Source of the DNA: Sphingobacterium cellulitidis
GTDB taxonomy: Bacteria; Bacteroidota; Bacteroidia; Sphingobacteriales; Sphingobacteriaceae
NCBI GenBank assembly: GCA_002245855.1
Contig: NOUX01000007.1
Location: 186,001-250,000, forward strand
Direction: 5' to 3'
DNA: 64,000 nt
Below, one piece after another: positions 56,653-64,000 of the stretch; the stretch's first letter is position 1, and each line of letters begins with the position of its first letter. The notes beneath the pieces were generated by a model, which made no database searches, had not been told where the DNA came from, and saw only the letters and a list, made by a program, of their open reading frames with translations. The translations under genes were made by a program, and so were the position numbers.

Positions 56653-56881
56653 GTCCTACAAAAGTTCTATTTCCCTTTAAATACCATCTTTAGTTAACCC
56701 CAAAAACTGAAGGTTGTAAAACTCACTCTCTCATTTAGGATCTAATTCCTTAGGTCTCTAAAAATCTTCTCCCCTAATTTATCCATATTCTACATTCAAT
56801 TATTTAATTTATTCAACCTCCTTTTTATCTCCTTGCTAATTTTTTAGTAAATTCATTAAAACCAATCGTATTGAACCAATT

Positions 56882-58165
56882 ATGAAGATATATTTGATTC
56901 TAACCTCTCTCTTAATTTGCTCTGGTCTGTTTGCTCAAAACAAAGAAGAACTTTCTAAGATAAAATCTTTAAAATCTGAAATCATTCCTTTGAACCTTAA
57001 TGAGAATTCTGAGTTCATTCAAAACAAGAAAAAACTAAAGCAGTACATAGCTGATGCAAGTATTGTCCTACTCGGTGAGGAATCCCATGGTGATGGCACT
57101 GCCTTTAAGACGAAATCTGAATTGGTCAAGTTTCTTCATCAAGAGCTAGGTTTTAATGTTATTGCATTTGAAAGTAGCATGTACTTAGCGGAGAAATCAT
57201 TTCAAAATATCCAAAATAAGGAAGATGCAAAGCTGGAACTGAGACGTTCGATTACTCCTTTATGGGGATGGGCAGTTGAAGTTCAACCATTGATCAACTA
57301 TATAGATGAGCAAAAACAATCTACCCATCCGCTAATTGTATCAGGTTTTGATCATCAAGAAATCTCCCAAACAGATCGAGAGACTTTTCCATTTGAATTA
57401 TACAACAGCATGGAGAAAGAGAACATTAATTTTAAAGACCAAGAGGAACAAAATGCTTTTTTCAAATTTTATGCTCTTTTATCTAGCCAATTCTATGGAA
57501 GGAATGAAAACCTAACTCTTGATTCCTTAAACTACTTGTTGTCTACATTTAACAATGCCGGTGCAAGAATCCTTGCTGATCTGGAAAAGTTGGAAGGAAA
57601 GGATATGGAACTGCTTACACAAAGTATGAGGAACAAACTAGCTGTTGCGACGAATGCGGTATATAGAAAAGTTAATGATTCCCGATTCAATGAATATACT
57701 CGTGATTCCGTTATGGCCGAAAATATTATCTGGCTAAAAGAAAAAAGATACCCGAATCAAAAAATAATCATTTGGGCAGCAAATTTACATAATGCAAGAA
57801 ATGCAGGTTCTCCATATAAAACCACAATGGGTGATTATATTTACAGAAAATATAAAGATGAGCTATATTCCATAGGTTTTGTCGCCAACAAAGGTGAAAT
57901 GGGCAACGTTCAGATGCAAAATAGCAGGCCCATAGAACCGGCAAAGGAAAATACATTGGAATACCTTTTCTCCAAAACAGAGGTGCCAAATTTCTTCCTG
58001 GATTTCAAATCTTTTAAGAAAACAAAAAAAGGAAAATGGCTCAATAATAATTTAGACATGCGTCCATTTGGTTATATGGAGCAAAATAAAAACTGGACTG
58101 ATATCTTTGATGCAGTCATATTTAATAATGAGATGGGAAGAGTAAATTTATTTAAAGTCAAGTAG
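56882..58165 (+). CDS. Erythromycin-esterase-family protein, secreted
   Basis: The 427-residue protein has a signal peptide (1-19, ending LFAQ) and the erythromycin-esterase fold: LLGEESHGDGTAF (residues about 61-73) with its Glu and His pair, VIAFESSMYLAE, and IWAANLHNARNAG. Proteins of this family include esterases that open macrolide lactones, but most members have other or unknown substrates. Resistance should not be assumed. It is 8 bases upstream of pnuC and probably co-transcribed with it. Confidence 0.83.
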   Translation: MKIYLILTSLLICSGLFAQNKEELSKIKSLKSEIIPLNLNENSEFIQNKKKLKQYIADASIVLLGEESHGDGTAFKTKSELVKFLHQELGFNVIAFESSMYLAEKSFQNIQNKEDAKLELRRSITPLWGWAVEVQPLINYIDEQKQSTHPLIVSGFDHQEISQTDRETFPFELYNSMEKENINFKDQEEQNAFFKFYALLSSQFYGRNENLTLDSLNYLLSTFNNAGARILADLEKLEGKDMELLTQSMRNKLAVATNAVYRKVNDSRFNEYTRDSVMAENIIWLKEKRYPNQKIIIWAANLHNARNAGSPYKTTMGDYIYRKYKDELYSIGFVANKGEMGNVQMQNSRPIEPAKENTLEYLFSKTEVPNFFLDFKSFKKTKKGKWLNNNLDMRPFGYMEQNKNWTDIFDAVIFNNEMGRVNLFKVK

Positions 58166-58173
58166 GTCAAAGG

Positions 58174-58776
58174 ATGCAGGAATATCTTCAGGAATTATAT
58201 CAACAATTTCTTCTTACTTCAGGCCTTGAGTGGCTAGCTACCATTACAGGCTTCTTATGTGTTTATCTAGCGGCTAAACAGAATATCTGGAACTGGCCAA
58301 TCAGTATTATTTCGGTCCTCACCTATCTGTATATTTTCTACCACAATAAACTTTACGGTGACTCTATTCTACAGATTTATTTCTTGAGTACAGCCATTTA
58401 CGGTTGGTATTATTGGAATAAAAGAGCTCATTCGGATGAAAAACCAATCAGCTCATTTAAGACGAAAGAAATGTTGATCACCATTTTGGCAATCGCAGTA
58501 CTGGCAGGCATAATTGGATTATTATTGGATAGATTTACTGATACCGATGTTCCTTATGCTGATGGTTTCTGTACCGCAACAAGTTTTGTTGCCCAGTTTT
58601 TAATGACGCGAAAGGTATTACAAAACTGGTTATTATGGGTCTTTGTCGACATATGCTATATCCCACTTTACTTACATAAAAACCTTATTCTAACAGCAGT
58701 ACTGTACTTGGCCTTTGCAATAATTGCCTGGAATGGATACCGAGATTGGAAAAAAACCTATCAAAAATTTCAGTAA
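58174..58776 (+). CDS. pnuC: Nicotinamide-riboside transporter PnuC
   Basis: The 200-residue inner-membrane protein has about six or seven helices and the PnuC motifs EWLATITGFLCVYLAAKQNI, WNWPISIISVLTYLYIFY, YGWYYWNK and WLLWVFVDICYIPLYLHKN. Related PnuT carries thiamine, but the NadR-like kinase directly downstream favours nicotinamide riboside. It starts 8 bases after the esterase-like gene. Confidence 0.9.
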   Translation: MQEYLQELYQQFLLTSGLEWLATITGFLCVYLAAKQNIWNWPISIISVLTYLYIFYHNKLYGDSILQIYFLSTAIYGWYYWNKRAHSDEKPISSFKTKEMLITILAIAVLAGIIGLLLDRFTDTDVPYADGFCTATSFVAQFLMTRKVLQNWLLWVFVDICYIPLYLHKNLILTAVLYLAFAIIAWNGYRDWKKTYQKFQ

Positions 58777-58788
58777 TATTGCCAATCT

Positions 58789-59322
58789 ATGGAAAAGGAA
58801 AGTGGTAAGTTGCTTAAAGTTGCTGTAGTTGGACCTGAATCAACGGGTAAATCAACCATGGCAAACTATTTAGCAAAAGAATTAGGAACAGTTTGTGTTC
58901 CTGAATACGCTCGATTTTATTGTAAAAACTTAAACAATCAATATACCTTGCAGGACGAAGTCAATATGTACTACGGACAGATTGCTTTGGAGGAAGCATT
59001 AACACCTACTGCGAAGAATGGAGTTTTAATTTGTGATACAACCATACTGACCGTAAAAATATGGTCTGACCATTTGTTCGGACATACCCCAAATGAAGTA
59101 ACTGAGGACATTAAAACGAGGAAATATGACCTCTATTTACTGATGGACATTGACCTTCCATGGGAGGATGATCCTTTACGAGATTTCCCAACCGAAAGAA
59201 CCCATTTTATGCAAGTCTGGAAAGATGAATTAGCCAACCTAAAGGCGAATTATGAAGTCATCTCCGGACTGGATCAACAACGACTACATAACGGTCTTCA
59301 AGCCGTAAAAAAATATCTATAA
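58789..59322 (+). CDS. NadR-like nicotinamide-riboside kinase domain protein
   Basis: The 177-residue protein has a P-loop (GPESTGKST, residues 15-23) and the NadR-type features VPEYARFY and DTTILTVKIW, with LMDIDLPWEDDPLRD. It corresponds to the ribosylnicotinamide-kinase half of NadR. No nucleotidyltransferase or DNA-binding half is present. It most likely phosphorylates the riboside imported by PnuC, 12 bases upstream, in NAD salvage. Confidence 0.87.
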   Translation: MEKESGKLLKVAVVGPESTGKSTMANYLAKELGTVCVPEYARFYCKNLNNQYTLQDEVNMYYGQIALEEALTPTAKNGVLICDTTILTVKIWSDHLFGHTPNEVTEDIKTRKYDLYLLMDIDLPWEDDPLRDFPTERTHFMQVWKDELANLKANYEVISGLDQQRLHNGLQAVKKYL

Positions 59323-59358
59323 TAAGAAAGCCGAGAAAAATTTCTCGGCTTTCTTATT
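59321..59358. terminator. Terminator after the pnuC-kinase operon
   Basis: AATAAGAAAGCCGAGAAA (59321-59338) and TTTCTCGGCTTTCTTATT (59341-59358) form a perfect 18-bp stem. It could stop transcription from both sides. Confidence 0.9.
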
Positions 59359-59404
59359 TATATTTTCAGCATTCAGCAAGGTATAAAGTCTAATAGCCAT
59401 AGGT

Positions 59405-59457
59405 CTAAATACTAAATACTCTCTACTAAATACTAAATACTCTCTACTAAATACTAC
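59405..59457. repeat. 21-bp tandem repeat, about 2.5 copies
   Basis: The unit CTAAATACTAAATACTCTCTA occurs at 59405-59425 and 59426-59446, followed by a partial copy to about 59456. Each unit also contains two copies of CTAAATA. It lies immediately downstream of the ahcY stop, which it almost touches. Confidence 0.85.
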
Positions 59458-59459
59458 TA

Positions 59460-60776
59460 TTAGTAACGGTAAGCTTCTGGCTTATAAGGACCTTCCACTG
59501 TCACACCGATATATTCAGCTTGCTCCGGAGTCAATTCATCCAATTCCACACCGATATGTGCAAGGTGTAAGCGAGCAACCTTCTCATCCAAATGCTTAGG
59601 TAGAGTGTAAACTTCTTTCTTGTACTGATCAGTATTTGTCCAAAGTTCCAATTGCGCTAAAGTTTGGTTTGTAAATGAATTCGACATTACAAATGATGGG
59701 TGACCAGTAGCACATCCTAAGTTTACTAAACGACCTTCAGCTAATAAAATGATATCCTTACCATCGATAGTGTATTTATCAACCTGCGGTTTAATTTCAA
59801 CTTTAGAATCACCGTAGTTTCCATTTAACCAAGCAACATCGATTTCATTATCGAAGTGACCGATATTACAAACCACCGTTTTATCTTTCATCGCTTTGAA
59901 ATGTTCAGGGCGGATGATATCTTTATTACCTGTAGTTGTTACTACAATGTTTGCTTCTTTAATAGCATCAGACATTTTCTTAACCTCATATCCTTCCATT
60001 GCAGCTTGCAATGCACAGATAGGATCAATTTCTGTAACAAGAACACGAACACCAGCAGAACGCAATGACTCTGCAGATCCTTTACCTACATCTCCGTAAC
60101 CTGCAACAACTGCTACTTTACCTGCTAACATTAAATCAGTAGCACGACGAATAGCATCTACCAAAGATTCACGACATCCGTATTTATTATCAAATTTTGA
60201 CTTTGTAACAGAGTCATTCACATTGATTGCTGGTAAATGTAGTGTTCCATTCTTCATACGCTCGTATAAACGGTGAACACCTGTTGTAGTTTCTTCGGAA
60301 AGACCTTTGATTCCATCAATTAATTCAGGGAATTGGTCAAACACCATATTTGTTAAATCACCACCATCATCCAAGATCATGTTTAATGGCTGACGATCTT
60401 CACCAAAAAATAAAGTTTGTTCTATACACCAGTTAAACTCTTCCTCATTCATACCTTTCCAAGCATAAACTGGGATTCCTGCAGCAGCAATTGCAGCAGC
60501 AGCATGATCCTGAGTCGAGAAGATATTACATGAAGACCAAGATACATCAGCACCAAGCTCTACAAGAGTTTCAATCAATACCGCAGTTTGAATGGTCATG
60601 TGTAAACATCCTGCAATACGTGCTCCTTTTAAAGGTTTTGTAGCTCCAAATTCAGCGCGTAAGGACATTAAACCTGGCATTTCAGCCTCCGCTAATTCTA
60701 TTTCTTTACGACCCCACTCAGCTAAAGAAATATCTTTCACTTTGTATGGAACGTAAGTAGTTTCTAATGATGACAT
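59460..60776 (-). CDS. ahcY: Adenosylhomocysteinase
   Basis: The 438-residue NAD-dependent enzyme splits S-adenosylhomocysteine to adenosine and homocysteine. It shows [30 protein letters not shown], the NAD-binding [31 protein letters not shown] and the C-terminal KPEAYRY. I start it at the ATG at 60776; the frame runs 10 codons further upstream without conservation. It has a consensus promoter at 60804-60834. With metE it closes the methyl cycle. Confidence 0.97.
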   Translation of the reverse strand: MSSLETTYVPYKVKDISLAEWGRKEIELAEAEMPGLMSLRAEFGATKPLKGARIAGCLHMTIQTAVLIETLVELGADVSWSSCNIFSTQDHAAAAIAAAGIPVYAWKGMNEEEFNWCIEQTLFFGEDRQPLNMILDDGGDLTNMVFDQFPELIDGIKGLSEETTTGVHRLYERMKNGTLHLPAINVNDSVTKSKFDNKYGCRESLVDAIRRATDLMLAGKVAVVAGYGDVGKGSAESLRSAGVRVLVTEIDPICALQAAMEGYEVKKMSDAIKEANIVVTTTGNKDIIRPEHFKAMKDKTVVCNIGHFDNEIDVAWLNGNYGDSKVEIKPQVDKYTIDGKDIILLAEGRLVNLGCATGHPSFVMSNSFTNQTLAQLELWTNTDQYKKEVYTLPKHLDEKVARLHLAHIGVELDELTPEQAEYIGVTVEGPYKPEAYRY

Positions 60777-60803
60777 AGTTTTCCTTTTTGTTTTTTCGAA
60801 GCA

Positions 60804-60834
60804 CAAAATTACTTGATAGTCAAATCAATTCAAA
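60804..60834 (-). promoter_or_regulatory. Consensus promoter of ahcY
   Basis: On the minus strand TTTG (60831-60834), a 19-base spacer and TAATTTTG (60804-60811) match TTTG-N19-TAnnTTTG exactly. It gives a leader of about 20-25 bases. A second TTTG occurs inside the spacer. Confidence 0.78.
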
Positions 60835-60884
60835 ACATTGTGACATTATTCGGCATAAATTGACATTTTCTTGAGGATATCATC

Positions 60885-60915
60885 TTGACTATCGCCTCTT
60901 TTAAAAGTATATTTG
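60885..60915 (+). promoter_or_regulatory. Promoter of the bacilliredoxin gene
   Basis: TTG (60885-60887), a 20-base spacer and TATATTTG (60908-60915) approximate the Bacteroidota consensus. The -7 box ends 23 bases before the ATG. Confidence 0.6.
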
Positions 60916-60938
60916 CATAAATCATTAAGAATAAAACT

Positions 60939-61349
60939 ATGTATCCAGAATATTTAGTAGCTCCAATGCGTCAAGAACTAGTTGATGCTGGATTTCAAGA
61001 ACTTAAATCCGCAGCTGAAGTGGATTCTGCAATTCCTTCTGAAGGAACTGTATTTGTGGTAGTAAACTCTGTATGTGGCTGTGCGGCTGCAAATGCTCGC
61101 CCTGCTGCCAAATTCGCAGTGAAAAATGAAAAACATCCTGACAAATTAGTTACTGTTTTTGCCGGAATGGAAAAAGATGCAGTAGATAAAGCTCGTCAGT
61201 ATATGTTGCCTTACCCTCCATCTTCGCCTGCAATGGCCCTATTCAAAGATGGTAAATTGGTTCACATGATAGAAAGACATATGATTGAAGGCAGACCTGC
61301 TCAAATGATCGCGGACAACCTAGTTGCTGCTTTCGACGAGTACTGCTAA
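60939..61349 (+). CDS. BrxA/BrxB-family bacilliredoxin (YphP/YqiW type)
   Basis: The 136-residue protein has the CGC active site (Cys46-Gly-Cys48 in NSVCGCAAANARP) of the DUF1094 thioredoxin-fold family. In Bacillus such proteins remove bacillithiol from oxidised proteins. Other motifs are YPPSSPAMALFKDG and MIERHMIEGRP. Whether this organism makes bacillithiol is not shown here, although many Bacteroidota have related proteins. Confidence 0.92.
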   Translation: MYPEYLVAPMRQELVDAGFQELKSAAEVDSAIPSEGTVFVVVNSVCGCAAANARPAAKFAVKNEKHPDKLVTVFAGMEKDAVDKARQYMLPYPPSSPAMALFKDGKLVHMIERHMIEGRPAQMIADNLVAAFDEYC

Positions 61350-61378
61350 CATTCATTATATTTTGATTTTTGAATATC

Positions 61379-61414
61379 GAAAAAGCTTCTTTTATCCGTA
61401 AAAGAAGCTTTTTC
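61379..61414 (+). terminator. Terminator of the bacilliredoxin gene
   Basis: GAAAAAGCTTCTTTTA (61379-61394) and TAAAAGAAGCTTTTTC (61399-61414) form a perfect 16-bp stem with a 4-base loop, ending in T-rich sequence. Confidence 0.88.
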
Positions 61415-61472
61415 ATTTCAAGCCTTTTTCGGCTTTTTCTTAGTACATTTGTTTTTGTATCATCCTAACAAT

Positions 61473-63119
61473 ATGATGAATATTAAAACAAACCTGATAT
61501 TTCTATTTTTTATTAGCTTATTCTTTAGCTGCACCACCAACAAACAGATAGACCTAATCGTTTACAACGCTAAAGTTTATACCGTGGACTCCTTGTTCTC
61601 AACAGTGGAAGCATTTGCTGTGAATAATGGTGTCATCGTTGAAACCGGCGAATCCCAAAGCCTATTGAATAAGTATGATGCTAAAGAAAAAATCGATGTA
61701 CAAGGTAAATTCATCTATCCAGGATTTTACGACGCTCATGCTCATTTCTTTATGCTTGCCGAAGCAATGGATGAAGTCAATTTAGTCGGCTCAAAATCGT
61801 ATGAGGAGGTTATCCAACGCCTAAAGACTTATGTTGAAGCGAACCCCAATAAGAAATGGATAGTTGGTAATGGCTGGGACCAAAACCTTTGGGAAGACAA
61901 AAATTTCCCTACCCGTGATTCATTAGACAAGTACTTCCCCAATATTCCCATTTATTTAACGAGAGTAGATTATCATGCCGCTCTAGCCAATGGCAAAGCA
62001 CTTGAAAAAGCAGCCTTGGATAGTGCTTACTTTGTTGAAGGAGGCGTAATTTCTGTGAATAAAGAAGGATTGCCTGATGGTATTCTAATTGATAATGCCA
62101 TGGGATTAGTGCAGAGCCATATCCCAAAAGAACAGAACTCGGCATTATTAAAAATTCTAAGAAGAGCACAGGATTCTCTATTATCGGTGGGCTTGACCAG
62201 CATTGTCGATGCAGGACTGAATAAAGACCAGATTGAATCATTGAAAATCTTTTATAATGAAGACTCATTGGCTATCCGCGATTATGCCATGGTGATGGCA
62301 ACTGACGAAAGCATTAAAGAATACCTTCGTTCAGGAACTTTTGAATCTGACAGATTAACCGTTCGTTCTTTTAAATTAATGGCAGACGGTGCTTTGGGTT
62401 CTCGTGGTGCTTGTCTCTTACATCCTTACCATGATGCCCCAACCAGTGGATTTTTATTAAAAAGCCCTGAGGAATTCGATAAGACCATTAAAAAATTAGC
62501 CAACAGCAATTTCCAGGTGAACACCCATGCTATTGGTGACTCAGCCAACCGAATAATTCTGGATACCTATGGAAAATATTTAAAAGATGGCAAGAATCGT
62601 CGCTGGCGGATTGAACATGCGCAAATCATTGCCCCTAATGACTTCGCTAAATTCAAAGACTTTCAGATTATTCCTTCCGTTCAACCTACACATGCTACCT
62701 CAGATATGTACTGGGCAGAAGATCGGATCGGACCGGAAAGAATCAAAGGTGCCTATGCTTACAAAAAACTATTGGAAGAATATGGTTTACTGGCACTTGG
62801 AAGTGATTTCCCCGTGGAACATTATAATCCGCTTTATGGGTTTCATGCCGCTGTGGCAAGGGTAGACAAAGTCGGATTCCCTAAAGGTGGCTTCCAAATG
62901 GAAAATGCTATCTCCAGAGAACAAGCCCTGAAAGGAATGACCATTTGGGCAGCATATTCCTGCTTCCAGGAAAAGAAACGTGGTAGCATTGAAAAAGGAA
63001 AAGATGCCGATTTCGTTATTCTCGAAGATGATATTATGACCGCAGAAAATGAAAAATTGCGCGATATCAAAACCCTGAGAACCGTTATTGCTGGTCAAAC
63101 AGAATACTTGCGAAAATAA
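61473..63119 (+). CDS. Amidohydrolase lipoprotein (YtcJ-like, amidohydrolase 3 family)
   Basis: The 548-residue protein has a lipoprotein signal (MMNIKTNLIFLFF to FSC, Cys at about residue 20) and a metal-dependent amidohydrolase barrel. Metal-site motifs are YDAHAHFF, NTHAIGD, IEHAQI and SDFPVEHYNP. Relatives act on exocyclic amides, imides or nitriles; no specific substrate is evident. I chose the ATG at 61473 over the TTG at 61449, which forms part of the -7 box TACATTTG (61444-61451). Confidence 0.88.
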   Translation: MMNIKTNLIFLFFISLFFSCTTNKQIDLIVYNAKVYTVDSLFSTVEAFAVNNGVIVETGESQSLLNKYDAKEKIDVQGKFIYPGFYDAHAHFFMLAEAMDEVNLVGSKSYEEVIQRLKTYVEANPNKKWIVGNGWDQNLWEDKNFPTRDSLDKYFPNIPIYLTRVDYHAALANGKALEKAALDSAYFVEGGVISVNKEGLPDGILIDNAMGLVQSHIPKEQNSALLKILRRAQDSLLSVGLTSIVDAGLNKDQIESLKIFYNEDSLAIRDYAMVMATDESIKEYLRSGTFESDRLTVRSFKLMADGALGSRGACLLHPYHDAPTSGFLLKSPEEFDKTIKKLANSNFQVNTHAIGDSANRIILDTYGKYLKDGKNRRWRIEHAQIIAPNDFAKFKDFQIIPSVQPTHATSDMYWAEDRIGPERIKGAYAYKKLLEEYGLLALGSDFPVEHYNPLYGFHAAVARVDKVGFPKGGFQMENAISREQALKGMTIWAAYSCFQEKKRGSIEKGKDADFVILEDDIMTAENEKLRDIKTLRTVIAGQTEYLRK

Positions 63120-63131
63120 ATCCTATAGCAC

Positions 63132-64000
63132 TTAATATTGGATGGGTCTGAAATAGGTCAATAATCCTGCTGCCAGCAGCAACATTGGAATTCCAAAGAT
63201 GACCTGCAAAAATAGAAAATACTGCAACGAATGGATTGCTAAAAGATCCCGGTCTACATCCTGCCCTTTATAAACAGTACTGAAACCAGATTTAAAATAG
63301 GAATGCGCTTGTGCCATTTGAATAAGTACATTGTATTCTTGACCTCTGGGAAAGGCTTCTAAATATTTAAACGCTCGAACATCCATCCTTTTAAAATGAA
63401 TTAGCGTATTATTTGCAAATTCATCATCCAAATGATTATTCAGCTCCTCCCTACTGAATACTTTATGATAATCAAAAGCTAACCAAGCTTTCGCATGCGA
63501 CCTATAGGGATCTGCACTAGCAAAGATTGGGACAATAAATAAAATACTCACCTTATACTTCCCAAAGCTGAATATATTGGGTTCACTAATGGTCCGCAAT
63601 GGAATTACTTGCAAGCGATCCACATACCAATCATCTAATTCTAAAAAAATTGAACTCTTATGGGGCTTGACTTGATTGACACTATTCAGCCTAATGACAC
63701 TTCCAAAATTATAACGTATTGATTTGGATAAGGGAGGAAATAAGATGGCTGTAAGCACAGGAAGGATGATCAGACAAACAATCAGTGGAGCATAGTTTAT
63801 CTCGGATATATCAGAATAGAATCTTTCGAATAATGGCTTGCGGATCAGAAGGACCGCAGCAATACTAGTAATGACTGGTATGACCCAAGCTAACCACTCG
63901 GGAGGATTTATATTCCAACTGGAAATGATGAGGTAGTAAAATAAGCTGCAAACTAGAAGCAGAATAAGCTCTAAAATAAATAATGGAAAAAAAATCCTTT
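63132..64000 (-). CDS. Membrane protein of unknown function, 5' end outside the window
   Basis: The minus-strand frame is open from the window edge to the TAA at 63132-63134, about 289 codons. Beyond the apparent GTG at 63758 it continues upstream with membrane segments (LELILLLVCSLFYYLIISS, WLAWVIPVITSIAAVLLI and APLIVCLIILPVLTAILF). A periplasmic- or cytoplasmic-exposed domain of about 150 residues (IFLELDDWYVDRLQVIP, KAWLAFDYHKVFSREELNNH) and a last helix (LQVIFGIPMLLLAAGLLTYF) follow. I do not recognise the family. Confidence 0.7.
   Translation of the reverse strand, partial: RIFFPLFILELILLLVCSLFYYLIISSWNINPPEWLAWVIPVITSIAAVLLIRKPLFERFYSDISEINYAPLIVCLIILPVLTAILFPPLSKSIRYNFGSVIRLNSVNQVKPHKSSIFLELDDWYVDRLQVIPLRTISEPNIFSFGKYKVSILFIVPIFASADPYRSHAKAWLAFDYHKVFSREELNNHLDDEFANNTLIHFKRMDVRAFKYLEAFPRGQEYNVLIQMAQAHSYFKSGFSTVYKGQDVDRDLLAIHSLQYFLFLQVIFGIPMLLLAAGLLTYFRPIQY

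Noticed and set aside
56882..58165. Reading the erythromycin-esterase-family gene as an antibiotic-resistance gene.
   Set aside because: Most members of this broad family do not act on macrolides, and no resistance or mobility context is present.

Overview
The window is a chromosomal stretch of a Bacteroidota bacterium, most likely family Sphingobacteriaceae (Sphingobacterium or Pedobacter type). The evidence is a SusD/RagB lipoprotein, GH88 and clan GH-D glycosidases, an IPExxxVDY-type protein, Bacteroidota-style promoters (TTTG, about 19 bases, TAnnTTTG), weak Shine-Dalgarno signals, a transcarbamylase of the N-acyl-ornithine type, and ribosomal proteins L17 and S3 with C-terminal extensions. 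DNA is AT-rich and almost all genes are intact. I see no prophage, transposase, CRISPR array, rRNA or tRNA gene.

Layout. 1-1316: tail of a SusD-like gene. 1390-4087: minus-strand operon of a DUF2089-type regulator, two small membrane proteins and a secreted alpha/beta hydrolase. 4197-9601: plsC, a glycosyltransferase with an LPG-synthase-like membrane protein, ruvC, a hypothetical protein with a kinase-like residue pattern, and an Lrp/AsnC regulator. 9666-14446: arginine operon argD-argF'-argB-proC-argE. 14580-29769: the S10-spc-alpha ribosomal supercluster from rplC to rplQ, with secY, map, infA and rpoA; rpsJ is not at its head. 29949-33259: a GH88 hydrolase, a CoA-binding protein and a serine hydrolase. 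33570-37834: pyruvate dehydrogenase E2 and E1-alpha, then hisS. 37861-38275: a low-complexity repeat cluster. 38261-40596: rnc-fabF-acpP, divergent from an IPExxxVDY-type gene and pyk. 43478-46054: a histidine kinase and response regulator. 46290-48768: SAM-I riboswitch and metE. 48936-53154: small lipoprotein, DUF4833-type protein, FMN hydroxy-acid oxidase and clan GH-D glycosidase. 53281-59322: uvrB, upp, a YkuK-like protein, an erythromycin-esterase-like protein, pnuC and a NadR-like kinase. 59460-63119: ahcY, a bacilliredoxin and an amidohydrolase lipoprotein. 63132-64000: the C-terminal part of an unknown membrane protein.

How the genes work together. Most of the window is core housekeeping: translation, secretion, arginine synthesis, the methyl cycle (metE under SAM control, plus ahcY), fatty-acid synthesis, pyruvate metabolism and NAD salvage. 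Nothing here is a clear new defence or mobile system. The observations most worth a second look are a promoter nested in a terminator-like hairpin between rpsN and rpsH, a kinase-like hypothetical protein beside ruvC, an 11-bp periodic inverted repeat element at 31413-31509, the repeat cluster beside hisS, and the fused C-terminal domain on L17.
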